The notes: generated by a model from the sequence alone, not told the origin. A DNA stretch of 6,001 bases from Clostridia bacterium (GCA_022360735.1 JAKSCF010000101.1:1-6001); one strand, 5' to 3'. Positions 1 to 5,652 are shown, counted from the stretch's first letter. Numbers and translations: made by a program.

Positions 1-742
1 ATGTGTTGTCAACAGCCTTTTTCATCGTATCATTGATGGCCAGAGATCTAGCTTTGTTAATAACTTCATCAATTTCTCCATATAAAAATGGCATATTGGT
101 CAATAATGTTTTAGATGCTTCGCTTATAGTTAATTCCTCTAAAGTGTTATCCAAATCTGCTAAATTCTTATTTTCAATCAATATTCTAATTTTATTTTTA
201 TCTTGTTGGGAAACATCCAACTCACTCATCAAGCCTTTAAAATAATCTGCTTGCCCAATATCAATATGTATATTGCTAAAATTAAGGTTTTGCAAGCTCT
301 TTATTGCAGTTGCTATAACCTCTGCATCCGCTTCCGGCTCTTCATTCCCTAAATACTCTATTCCTGCCTGAGTAAATTCCCTTTTTCCCCCTGCTCTAAA
401 ATCCGAGCTTCTATATACAGATGTAAAATACATGAATTTTAAATAACCATCTATTGAGCCATATTTTGTAGCTGCCATACGAGCTACAGGTATGGTTGCG
501 TCCGGTCTTAATACTAAAATTTTTCCGTTTCGATCGATTAATTTATACATTTCATCTAAATTGATAGCAGATTCAATTTCAGAAAACAAATCGTAATACT
601 CAAATGTAGGTGTAAGGATTTGATGATATCCAAAGCTTCTAAATATTTCTTTAGCCTTTGTCTGCATCCATTCCTTTTTTTCATATTCAACTGCATTAAC
701 ATCTTCTACCCCTTCAGGGATAAATTTACGCTTATTAACCAT
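1..742 (-). CDS. hisZ: HisZ, ATP phosphoribosyltransferase regulatory subunit (N-terminal 247 residues; gene continues past the left edge)
   Basis: HisZ is a catalytically inactive relative of the class II histidyl-tRNA synthetase core. It pairs with the short form of HisG to build the ATP phosphoribosyltransferase that starts histidine biosynthesis, in the cytoplasm. Seen here: an N-terminal IPEGVEDVN (residues 8-16), the LRPDATIPVAR segment (78-88), where HisZ proteins carry LRPD-T-P-AR and true synthetases usually LRPEGT, and the motif-2-like stretch around residues 107-131 ending in REFTQAGIEYLG. The family is usually about 380-420 residues, so roughly 60 percent is present; the C-terminus lies outside the window. 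The start is the ATG at 742-740, preceded by AAAGG (752-756) with 9 bases between. A sigma-A-like promoter lies upstream at 828-856. Divergent from the histidinol-phosphatase gene; hisG is probably next on the minus strand (inference). A tRNA synthetase is the main alternative and is less likely because of the LRPD motif. Confidence 0.88.
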   Translation of the reverse strand, partial: MVNKRKFIPEGVEDVNAVEYEKKEWMQTKAKEIFRSFGYHQILTPTFEYYDLFSEIESAINLDEMYKLIDRNGKILVLRPDATIPVARMAATKYGSIDGYLKFMYFTSVYRSSDFRAGGKREFTQAGIEYLGNEEPEADAEVIATAIKSLQNLNFSNIHIDIGQADYFKGLMSELDVSQQDKNKIRILIENKNLADLDNTLEELTISEASKTLLTNMPFLYGEIDEVINKARSLAINDTMKKAVDNT

Positions 743-818
743 CTTAAACAACCTTTCACTAAGATACAATATAAATAAAATTATTACTTCTCAAATTTAT
801 AACTTCATCACTTTATCG

Positions 819-831
819 CACTAAATTAGTG
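819..831. promoter_or_regulatory. Palindrome overlapping the hisZ -10 box, candidate operator
   Basis: CACTAAATTAGTG is a perfect 13-base palindrome (two 6-base arms around one A). It overlaps the hisZ -10 box and the expected transcription start, the usual place for a repressor to block RNA polymerase. Placement and symmetry are seen; that it binds a histidine-responsive repressor (some Bacillota have a TrpR-like one) is inference. Short A/T-rich palindromes also arise by chance. Confidence 0.35.
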
Positions 832-856
832 TAGCATTCTATCCATTAATTGTCAA
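828..856 (-). promoter_or_regulatory. hisZ promoter (sigma-A type)
   Basis: On the minus strand there is a perfect -35 TTGACA (851-856), a 17-base spacer, and a -10 TACACT (828-833). Transcription would start near 821, leaving a leader of about 79 bases before the hisZ ATG. That is too short for a T-box, and no T-box sequence is visible in it, so any histidine control is more likely at the promoter than by a leader switch. Confidence 0.7.
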
Positions 857-864
857 GTTTTTTT

Positions 865-875
865 AGGTTAAACCT
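865..875. repeat. Short palindrome upstream of the hisZ -35 box
   Basis: AGGTTAAACCT is a perfect 11-base palindrome, with its near edge 8 bases upstream of the hisZ -35 box. It could be a second protein-binding site in the control region shared with the phosphatase gene. It is not a convincing terminator on either strand, because no T-run follows it in the right direction. Confidence 0.25.
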
Positions 876-975
876 TTATGTAAATAATATTCCTTGACTA
901 TCAGGATTTTTGCTTTAACAAAAAAACTCCTTTGTAAAAACAAATCCTCCTATAAATATTTAAAACTCCCAACAC

Positions 976-1004
976 TTGAAAACAAATAATAAATAAGATA
1001 TGAT
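976..1004 (+). promoter_or_regulatory. Promoter of the histidinol-phosphatase gene (sigma-A type)
   Basis: TTGAAA (976-981), a 17-base spacer, and TATGAT (999-1004), which differ from consensus by two bases and one base. Transcription would start near 1011, giving a leader of about 53 bases with no obvious fold before the strong ribosome binding site at 1049-1056. Confidence 0.6.
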
Positions 1005-1063
1005 AAAGACTCTGATTGATTAAAGACAATATATACGAAACTAAACATAAGGAGGTATATTGC

Positions 1064-1861
1064 ATGTATGATTATCATGTACATACTTCATTTTCAGCTG
1101 ATTGTGAAGCTCCCATCAATGATATCATTGAGTCTGCAATAGAAAAAGGGGTTAAAGAAATTGCTATCACCGATCATATCGATTATGATTACCCTAGTAA
1201 GCAAATTGATTTTAGCTTAGATTTTGAAGCCTATCATAGAACCTTAAATGACTGCCGTGAAAAATATAAAGATCGTATTGATGTTATAAAAGGACTGGAA
1301 GTAGGCCTGCAGCATCATGTTATTGATCAAAGTAAAGAAGCTGTAGATGCTCATCCTTATGACTTTGTAATCTGTTCCTTTCACGCAGCTGAAAAGAAGG
1401 AATTACATTTCGGAGATTACTTTGAAAATAAAACGCCCCTAAATGCTTATATTGATTTTTACACTTATACATATCAGTGTTTGGAAGCTTTCCAATCCTA
1501 TAATGTAGTCGGTCATATTAACATTATTGATCGATACAAAAAATATATTGACAAACCTATTGAGTTCATGGGTTACTTTGATATTGTTGAAGCAATTTTT
1601 AAAAGGGTTATCCAGAATGGTAAAGGTATTGAGATCAATACATCCAGCTTTAGATACAATATGGACGTGTTATCTCCTACCATGGAAATGCTTAAACTCT
1701 ATAAAGAATTGAATGGAGAAATCATCACAGTGGGCTCAGATGCTCACAGCCCTGATTATATTGGACATCAAATTGACTATATTTATGATTTATTGAAACA
1801 TTTAGGGTTTAAGTACATCTCAACTTTTAGGAATATGGAACCTAATTTTATAAAACTATAG
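1064..1861 (+). CDS. hisK: PHP-family histidinol-phosphatase (HisK/HisJ type)
   Basis: This 265-residue cytoplasmic protein matches the PHP-type histidinol-phosphatases, which convert L-histidinol phosphate to L-histidinol using a cluster of bound metal ions. The expected ligand motifs appear in order: H5-V-H7 in DYHVHT, D37-H38 in AITDH, E79 in KGLEVG, H107 in CSFHA, H151 in VVGH, and D226-A-H228 in VGSDAH. Length fits the family (about 260-280). The start is the ATG at 1064: AAGGAGGT at 1049-1056 lies 7 bases before it. An in-frame TTG at 1016 would add 16 residues but has no ribosome binding site and lies only about 5 bases past the expected transcription start. The gene is divergent from hisZ, which supports the histidine role, and ends in a hairpin terminator. 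PHP proteins also include other phosphoesterases, so substrate is inferred. The stretch after H151 reads NIIDRY, where I expect a D in place of N153; this residue is not a metal ligand as far as I know. Confidence 0.82.
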   Translation: MYDYHVHTSFSADCEAPINDIIESAIEKGVKEIAITDHIDYDYPSKQIDFSLDFEAYHRTLNDCREKYKDRIDVIKGLEVGLQHHVIDQSKEAVDAHPYDFVICSFHAAEKKELHFGDYFENKTPLNAYIDFYTYTYQCLEAFQSYNVVGHINIIDRYKKYIDKPIEFMGYFDIVEAIFKRVIQNGKGIEINTSSFRYNMDVLSPTMEMLKLYKELNGEIITVGSDAHSPDYIGHQIDYIYDLLKHLGFKYISTFRNMEPNFIKL

Positions 1862-1866
1862 AACTT

Positions 1867-1896
1867 AAAAAAGTCTTCTCCATGAAGACTTTTTTT
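1867..1896 (+). terminator. Intrinsic terminator of the phosphatase gene, probably bidirectional
   Basis: A perfect 12-base-pair stem (1867-1878 with 1884-1895) closes a 5-base loop, and the 3' arm runs into seven T (1890-1896). It starts 5 bases after the stop codon. The 5' arm begins with six A, so read on the minus strand the same hairpin ends in six T. It could therefore also end a minus-strand transcript coming from 1897-2100. Confidence 0.88.
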
Positions 1897-2088
1897 CTCA
1901 CTAAATATCAATCACCCAGAATGCCGTCTGGTTTACAATTCACACCCCTACACAAATAGGTGGATGCCCTATTCTCTATTTCTGACTTCCTTTCCAAGAA
2001 GGCTTGCCATCAACAGAAAAACCCGAGCTTCCGGATGCAAATTGTAGGTTGAATTAAAAACCTATAACAAACACCCCAGGATAATCAT
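1867..2088 (-). ncRNA. Candidate structured small RNA, about 220 bases, class unknown
   Basis: No protein gene is credible here, yet 1915-2070 is much less A/T-rich than its flanks and folds well as minus-strand RNA. In transcript order: TAGGTT/AACCTA (2059-2064 with 2045-2050); a 9-pair closing helix (2037-2045 with 1935-1943) with two G-U pairs; ATCCG/CGGGT (2032-2036 with 2021-2025) with one G-U; TTTCTG/CAGAAA (2014-2019 with 1979-1984), enclosing a 6-pair hairpin at 1986-2001 capped by a GGAA tetraloop; a looser CACCTA hairpin at 1943-1962; CCAGA/TCTGG (1916-1931). The closing helix surrounds several hairpins as a multi-branch junction. The G-U pairs would be C-A mismatches on the plus strand, so orientation is favoured. 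A -10 TATAAT lies just upstream and the terminator at 1867-1896 just downstream. I do not recognise a known riboswitch or 6S, SRP or tmRNA signature. A dispersed repeat or decayed sequence remains possible. Confidence 0.38.
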
Positions 2089-2094
2089 ATATTT

Positions 2095-2123
2095 ATTATA
2101 CACCATAATACTCCTAATATGAA
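2095..2123 (-). promoter_or_regulatory. Promoter-like site for the candidate small RNA
   Basis: On the minus strand a perfect -10 TATAAT (2095-2100) is preceded, after 17 bases, by TTCATA (2118-2123), which matches four of six -35 positions. A start near 2088 would put the first helix about 24 bases into the transcript. In DNA this A/T-rich such boxes occur by chance, so the support is mainly its placement. Confidence 0.35.
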
Positions 2124-2165
2124 TTCATTTCAATCTGAAAATACAAGAAAAACAGGTATTTTTTA

Positions 2166-2212
2166 ACGATTTGGGGTTATTACCCATTAGCTTCATTTCA
2201 TAAATAAATCGT
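2166..2212. repeat. Nested inverted repeat in the A/T-rich intergenic stretch
   Basis: ACGATTT (2166-2172) pairs with AAATCGT (2206-2212), and inside it GGGT (2174-2177) pairs with ACCC (2182-2185) around a 4-base loop. No T-run follows on the minus strand; on the plus strand it is not followed by one either, so it is not a clear terminator. The remaining sequence from about 2213 to 2372 is very A/T-rich; apart from the promoter-like site at 2235-2264, I see no gene, repeat or terminator in it. Confidence 0.3.
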
Positions 2213-2234
2213 ATGGAACTAAAGCGACTTTGTC

Positions 2235-2264
2235 ATTATACAACATTATTCATCCAAAAATCAA
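2235..2264 (-). promoter_or_regulatory. Second minus-strand promoter-like site
   Basis: TTGATT (2259-2264), an 18-base spacer, and a perfect TATAAT (2235-2240) read toward 1897. Transcription would begin near 2228 and could produce a longer form, about 360 bases, of the candidate small RNA, with an extra stem near its 5' end (2166-2172 with 2206-2212). It does not serve the potassium-channel gene, which lies upstream of it and ends at 2373. Confidence 0.35.
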
Positions 2265-2372
2265 CTGTTAAATTAATTATCTCTCATTATTTTACTTTAC
2301 TGATATTTTTCCAATTGTAAAAAATATTATGGTTATAACAGAAGAAATTATAGATAGTAAATAATTCATTCT

Positions 2373-3101
2373 CTAATTCGTCTTACTTTTTATATATTCT
2401 ACATAATCTAATATCGCTTTATAAGCTTCCTTTGAGCAGTCACTCAAATCAATTATTTGAGAGGGATTGATCTTTGCTTTCTTTTTATCTCTTAAAAAAA
2501 ATGTCGTAATCGTCCCTGTTAACATACCAATAAATCCGATACCTACCAACATCAATATTGCTGCAATCCATCTACCTATTCCTGTAGATGGAGAAATATC
2601 ACCGTAACCTACTGTTGTAACCGTCACAAAACTCCACCACAATGCATCTCCAAAATCATAAATGGTTTTCCCTTTTTCAACAGAATAAATGGATATTGCA
2701 CCCAGCAAAGTTACGATGATGCATAAATACACCATATATATGAAATGATTGGTTTTTAAAAAAACAGATATATATCGATTGAACTTTTTTAAAAATACAG
2801 CTGCTCGCAACAATCTAAATAACCGAAACAATCTTACAAACCTAAAAGCTCTAAACATCGAATTAAAAGGAATAATAGCCAATAAATCAAAAACATTTTC
2901 TATGATAAATTTTTTCTTGTCCTTTGACTGTATCAATCGAATGAAATAATCCATTGCAAATATAGCTAAAATACCTAAGTCCAAACCATATAAAAACATG
3001 GATGTATTCATATCAATACTGTCCAACATATCCAAAACCGACATAATGACAGCGGTCAATGTTAATAGGGTCATCAACATGACATATAAAAATCTTTTCA
3101 T
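2373..3101 (-). CDS. Voltage-gated type potassium channel, six membrane helices
   Basis: This 242-residue membrane protein carries the full Kv-like plan and should form a tetrameric potassium channel in the cytoplasmic membrane. Visible parts: S1 (about 4-23), S2 (36-57, with FAMDYFIRL), S3 (66-79, VFDLLAIIPF), S4 (83-104) with arginine at every third position (84, 87, 90, 93, 96, 99), S5 (119-141), pore helix WWSFVTV (155-161), selectivity filter TTVGYGD (162-168), and S6 (177-203) with glycines at 187 and 189. A short charged tail (204-242) follows; there is no RCK/TrkA-type ligand domain. Length is typical for compact bacterial Kv channels. The start is the ATG at 3101-3099, with AAGGGG (3108-3113) six bases upstream. 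It is divergent from the sensor kinase gene. I see no clear terminator after it. Six regularly spaced S4 arginines suggest genuine voltage sensing (inference); a mechanosensitive or leak role cannot be excluded. Confidence 0.9.
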   Translation of the reverse strand: MKRFLYVMLMTLLTLTAVIMSVLDMLDSIDMNTSMFLYGLDLGILAIFAMDYFIRLIQSKDKKKFIIENVFDLLAIIPFNSMFRAFRFVRLFRLFRLLRAAVFLKKFNRYISVFLKTNHFIYMVYLCIIVTLLGAISIYSVEKGKTIYDFGDALWWSFVTVTTVGYGDISPSTGIGRWIAAILMLVGIGFIGMLTGTITTFFLRDKKKAKINPSQIIDLSDCSKEAYKAILDYVEYIKSKTN

Positions 3102-3149
3102 CCTCTACCCCTTACTCCATTCAATAAAATACCAAATTTTGTATCCATT

Positions 3150-3158
3150 ATTATATCA
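3150..3158 (-). promoter_or_regulatory. Extended -10 promoter of the potassium-channel gene
   Basis: On the minus strand TGATATAAT gives a perfect TATAAT (3150-3155) with the TG extension (3156-3158). No good -35 box stands 17 bases upstream, as is common with extended -10 promoters. The start would be near 3143, about 42 bases before the ATG. Confidence 0.5.
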
Positions 3159-3219
3159 AAAAGGGTTATTTATTTCTATTTATTACCACATATCATCTCA
3201 TTCTTTTCCAGTTCAATAA

Positions 3220-3260
3220 AATTATCCTAAGAATATAATTTTTATTTTTTTGAATTATCC
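3220..3260. repeat. Two direct copies of AATTATCC, 33 bases apart
   Basis: AATTATCC occurs at 3220-3227 and 3253-3260 in the region between the divergent channel and kinase genes. The 33-base period is close to three helical turns, and the right copy ends 16 bases before the kinase -35 box. This suits an activator site pair, but two 8-mers in A/T-rich DNA may be chance. Confidence 0.2.
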
Positions 3261-3276
3261 GACAATACGAGTTGTT

Positions 3277-3305
3277 TTGACAAAAGATTTGTGTAAAATT
3301 ATATA
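3277..3305 (+). promoter_or_regulatory. Promoter of the sensor kinase gene
   Basis: A perfect -35 TTGACA (3277-3282), a 17-base spacer, and TATATA (3300-3305). TATAGT at 3302-3307 is an alternative -10 with a 19-base spacer. The start would be near 3312, about 36 bases before the ATG. Confidence 0.55.
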
Positions 3306-3347
3306 GTAATTATATGCTTTATACGGAATAATGGGGAGGATTGGAGA

Positions 3348-5189
3348 ATGAAAAATTTTAGAGAATATGAAGTTACTGATTTTCTGCAAGAAGAATTCGA
3401 TAAAAATACTAACCAAACCGAATCTATTACAACTTTAGAATTGGTTGATATGCATTCCATAATGAAAGCAAGTCAAATTATTTCACAGGAAATCATTTTA
3501 GATGAACTGATAAAAAAGTTAATTGAAATCATTATCGAAAATGTAGGTGCTCAAAAAGTTATTTTCATGATGAAAGAAGCCGATAAATTTGTTATTAAAG
3601 GTCAGAAAGAAGTTGAAGAAAGAAAGATCAATATTGTAGAAAATGAATCCTTGGAAAGTTATGATAACATTCCAAAGAGTATTGTTAATTATGTGATTAG
3701 AACCGGTAAAAGCGTTATTTTGGAGGACTGTACACATTCAAACAAATTCATTTCTGATGAATATATCTTTGAAAGAAAACCTAAATCAGTTTTATGTTTT
3801 CCATTAATCAATAAAAAAGAACTTAATGGTATTATTTATCTGGAAAATAATTTTATTGCAGGTGCTTTTAGCAATGACAAATTAAAAGCTTTAGAGATTC
3901 TTTCTTCACAAATGGTTATTTCTTTAAAAAATGCAAAATTGTACAAGGATTTGGATTGCTCCAACAAAATTCTAGATATTAAAGTAAAAGAATGTACGCT
4001 CCAATTGAAACAAGAAAGAGATAAACTTCAAAGATATCTTGATATAGCAGAGGTTTTATTTATATTAATAGACATAGAAGGAAAAATAACGCTGGTTAAC
4101 AGAAAAGCTTGTGAAATCAGCGGCTATAACGAAGAAGAAATAAAAGGTAAAATGTGGTATGATTTTTTATCAACAAAAAAAGAAAGAGAAAAATCAAAAG
4201 AAGATTTTAAAAAATTTCAGAGTGGTAAAATATTAGAGTATGTTGATCGAAGCATAATAACTAAAGCCGGAGAAATAAGAGTCATATCTTGCCATAAGAA
4301 AATTATAAGACACGAAAATGGTAATATTGAAGGCTTGCTGGTCTGTGGTTTAGATATGACAGAGCAAAAAGAATTAAAGGAAGCCCTGGAATACAGCAAA
4401 TTAAAACTTGAGTTTTTTGCAAATCTGTCCCATGAATTAAAGACACCTTTAAATCTATGCTTTTCAGCACTGCAAATGATTAATTTATATAGAAACGATA
4501 TTCGTGATGTTCAGATTAATAAAAAGCTTGATGGATTTGCCAATATCATCAAACAAAATAATTATAGGCTGTTAAAGTTAGTCAACAATATCATTGATAT
4601 CACTAAAATTAATTCTGATTCTTATGATTTGCATTTTCAAAATTATGATATCGTTAAGCTTATTAGAGAGATTACTTACTCTGTAAAAGACTATGTGGAA
4701 AATAAAAACAGGATACTTAAATTCAATTCAAAATTTGAAAGTAAAATCATAACATGCGATCCTTTTACACTAGAAAGAATCATTTTAAATCTATTATCAA
4801 ATGCTATCAAATTTACGGATGAAGGCGACATGATTTCAGTCAATTTATCTGAGAAACAAAATGCTATTTTCATTGAAGTAGTAGACTCTGGAATCGGCAT
4901 TTCGGAAGATAATCAAAAGATAATTTTTGAACGTTTCAGACAGGTAGATAAATCATTCACCAGAAATAACGAAGGTAGTGGTATTGGGCTAACCATTGTC
5001 AAACTGCTGGTTGAATTGCTTGGTGGAAAGATTTCTGTAGAAAGCACCAGTAATATTTATACAAAGTTTAAAATCCAATTGCCTGTTAGTAAAATGGAAG
5101 AAAAAAGCATGATAAAAAATAATTATAATAACGGAGAAAATCTAATTGATAGATTGAATATAGAATTTTCAGATGTGTATGGCTTATAA
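3348..5189 (+). CDS. Soluble GAF-PAS sensor histidine kinase, no adjacent response regulator
   Basis: A 613-residue two-component kinase with no membrane helix or signal peptide, so it should sense something inside the cell. Order: GAF domain (about 38-198), charged linker likely coiled (200-230), PAS domain (226-340, starting LDIAEVLFILID and ending near LLVCGLDMTEQ), dimerisation domain with the phospho-acceptor H362 in NLSHELKTP, and ATP-binding domain with the N-box (N481, N485), G1 (D513-S-G-I-G), F-box (F527-E-R-F530) and G2 (G543-S-G-I-G-L548). All catalytic motifs look intact. GGGGAGGA (3333-3340) sits 7 bases before the ATG. The GAF, with PKSVLCFPLINKKELNGII and YLENN, resembles the GAF of the large Ser/Thr-kinase/AAA/histidine-kinase fusion proteins, but here those upstream domains are absent. 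The tail ends RLNIEFSDVYGL, which I recall from other clostridial kinases. No partner regulator is in the window; ligand and target are unknown. Confidence 0.92.
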   Translation: MKNFREYEVTDFLQEEFDKNTNQTESITTLELVDMHSIMKASQIISQEIILDELIKKLIEIIIENVGAQKVIFMMKEADKFVIKGQKEVEERKINIVENESLESYDNIPKSIVNYVIRTGKSVILEDCTHSNKFISDEYIFERKPKSVLCFPLINKKELNGIIYLENNFIAGAFSNDKLKALEILSSQMVISLKNAKLYKDLDCSNKILDIKVKECTLQLKQERDKLQRYLDIAEVLFILIDIEGKITLVNRKACEISGYNEEEIKGKMWYDFLSTKKEREKSKEDFKKFQSGKILEYVDRSIITKAGEIRVISCHKKIIRHENGNIEGLLVCGLDMTEQKELKEALEYSKLKLEFFANLSHELKTPLNLCFSALQMINLYRNDIRDVQINKKLDGFANIIKQNNYRLLKLVNNIIDITKINSDSYDLHFQNYDIVKLIREITYSVKDYVENKNRILKFNSKFESKIITCDPFTLERIILNLLSNAIKFTDEGDMISVNLSEKQNAIFIEVVDSGIGISEDNQKIIFERFRQVDKSFTRNNEGSGIGLTIVKLLVELLGGKISVESTSNIYTKFKIQLPVSKMEEKSMIKNNYNNGENLIDRLNIEFSDVYGL

Positions 5190-5222
5190 TTGACTTTTTA
5201 TTACAGATTGGAATAACCCATG

Positions 5223-5231
5223 TGGTATACT
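5223..5231 (+). promoter_or_regulatory. Extended -10 promoter of the small membrane protein gene
   Basis: TGGTATACT contains the TG extension and a -10 TATACT (5226-5231, five of six consensus bases). A weak TTACAG (5201-5206) stands 19 bases upstream. Transcription would start near 5238, about 33 bases before the ATG. The gene could also receive read-through from the kinase gene, since no terminator is visible in the 81-base gap. Confidence 0.45.
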
Positions 5232-5270
5232 ATTAATAACATAGGATTTTAAAGAAAAGAGAGATTTAAA

Positions 5271-5492
5271 ATGAAAATCAAAAAGTTTTTTACCCTTAGC
5301 AACTTATTATATACAGGAAGTATTTTATTTGCATTGGGCATTTTATTGAAGACTTATATAGACCGATCTGCTGTACCGGAGGGAGTTTGCCCATTAAATA
5401 ACAACAGAAGCTTGATCGTTATTGCCATAGTCCTACTCCTTTTGGTTACTGCAGTGACTTCTTTTATGGACTATAAAAAGAAGCATAGATAA
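5271..5492 (+). CDS. Small protein with two membrane segments, function unknown
   Basis: A 73-residue protein I cannot assign to a named family. It has a basic N-terminus (MKIKK), a first hydrophobic helix (about 9-26), a polar loop (27-47) with D31, R32, the only cysteine C40 in PEGVCP, and three asparagines (43-45), a second strongly hydrophobic helix (48-65), and a basic tail (DYKKKHR). The charge pattern predicts both ends inside and the loop outside. The ATG at 5271 has a purine-rich AAGAGAGA just upstream, a modest ribosome binding site. It follows the sensor kinase by 81 bases but has its own promoter-like box and is closed by a hairpin. Intact coding sequence, dedicated regulatory signals and helix pattern make it a real gene; its role is unknown, and a link to the kinase is only positional. 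Confidence 0.75.
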   Translation: MKIKKFFTLSNLLYTGSILFALGILLKTYIDRSAVPEGVCPLNNNRSLIVIAIVLLLLVTAVTSFMDYKKKHR

Positions 5493-5495
5493 GAT

Positions 5496-5546
5496 TAAAC
5501 CTCTAAATTATATTTTATCATTTACAAACATCAATTTAGAGGTTTA
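5496..5546 (+). terminator. Hairpin terminator after the small membrane protein gene
   Basis: A 14-base-pair perfect stem (5496-5509 with 5533-5546; core AAACCTCTAAATT) closes a 23-base loop, starting 4 bases after the stop codon. The T-run after it is poor (TTTATATAA), so termination may be leaky or the hairpin may mainly protect the 3' end. Because the stem is perfect on both strands it could also stop minus-strand read-through. Confidence 0.6.
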
Positions 5547-5652
5547 TATAAGCAATATTGTTAAAATCATTTATAATATTTTATTCTGTATTGGAAAGCA
5601 TTGGTTTTAATAAAATCAAATTTTGACTATAATTCATGTCTCTTGATAACAT

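Noticed and set aside
3..245. Plus-strand open frame of 80 codons
   Set aside because: It is antisense to hisZ, which has clear family motifs, and it has no ribosome binding site in the window.
743..821. T-box or other riboswitch in the hisZ leader
   Set aside because: The leader is only about 79 bases, with no T-box antiterminator sequence and no terminator hairpin.
894..919. TTGACT with TTTAAC as a plus-strand promoter
   Set aside because: The spacer is only 14 bases, and the site at 976-1004 is far better.
1016..1063. Upstream TTG start for the phosphatase
   Set aside because: No ribosome binding site precedes it, and the family-typical DYHVHT start follows the ATG at 1064 with a near-perfect AAGGAGGT.
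1967..2040. SRP RNA or 6S RNA identity for the structured segment
   Set aside because: The GGAA loop recalls SRP domain IV, but the conserved AGCAG side and the long single-helix layout are missing, and the 6S open-complex-like layout is not seen.
2062..2106. 14-codon minus-strand frame starting MVYNKY with AGGAG upstream
   Set aside because: The spacing to the start is only 4 bases, the peptide is very short, it overlaps the -10 box of the better promoter site, and it runs into the structured segment.
5601..5619. Small hairpin TTGGTTTT/AAAATCAA between the two large terminators
   Set aside because: Only 8 weak pairs with one G-U and a 3-base loop in A/T-rich DNA, with no gene reading into it directly.
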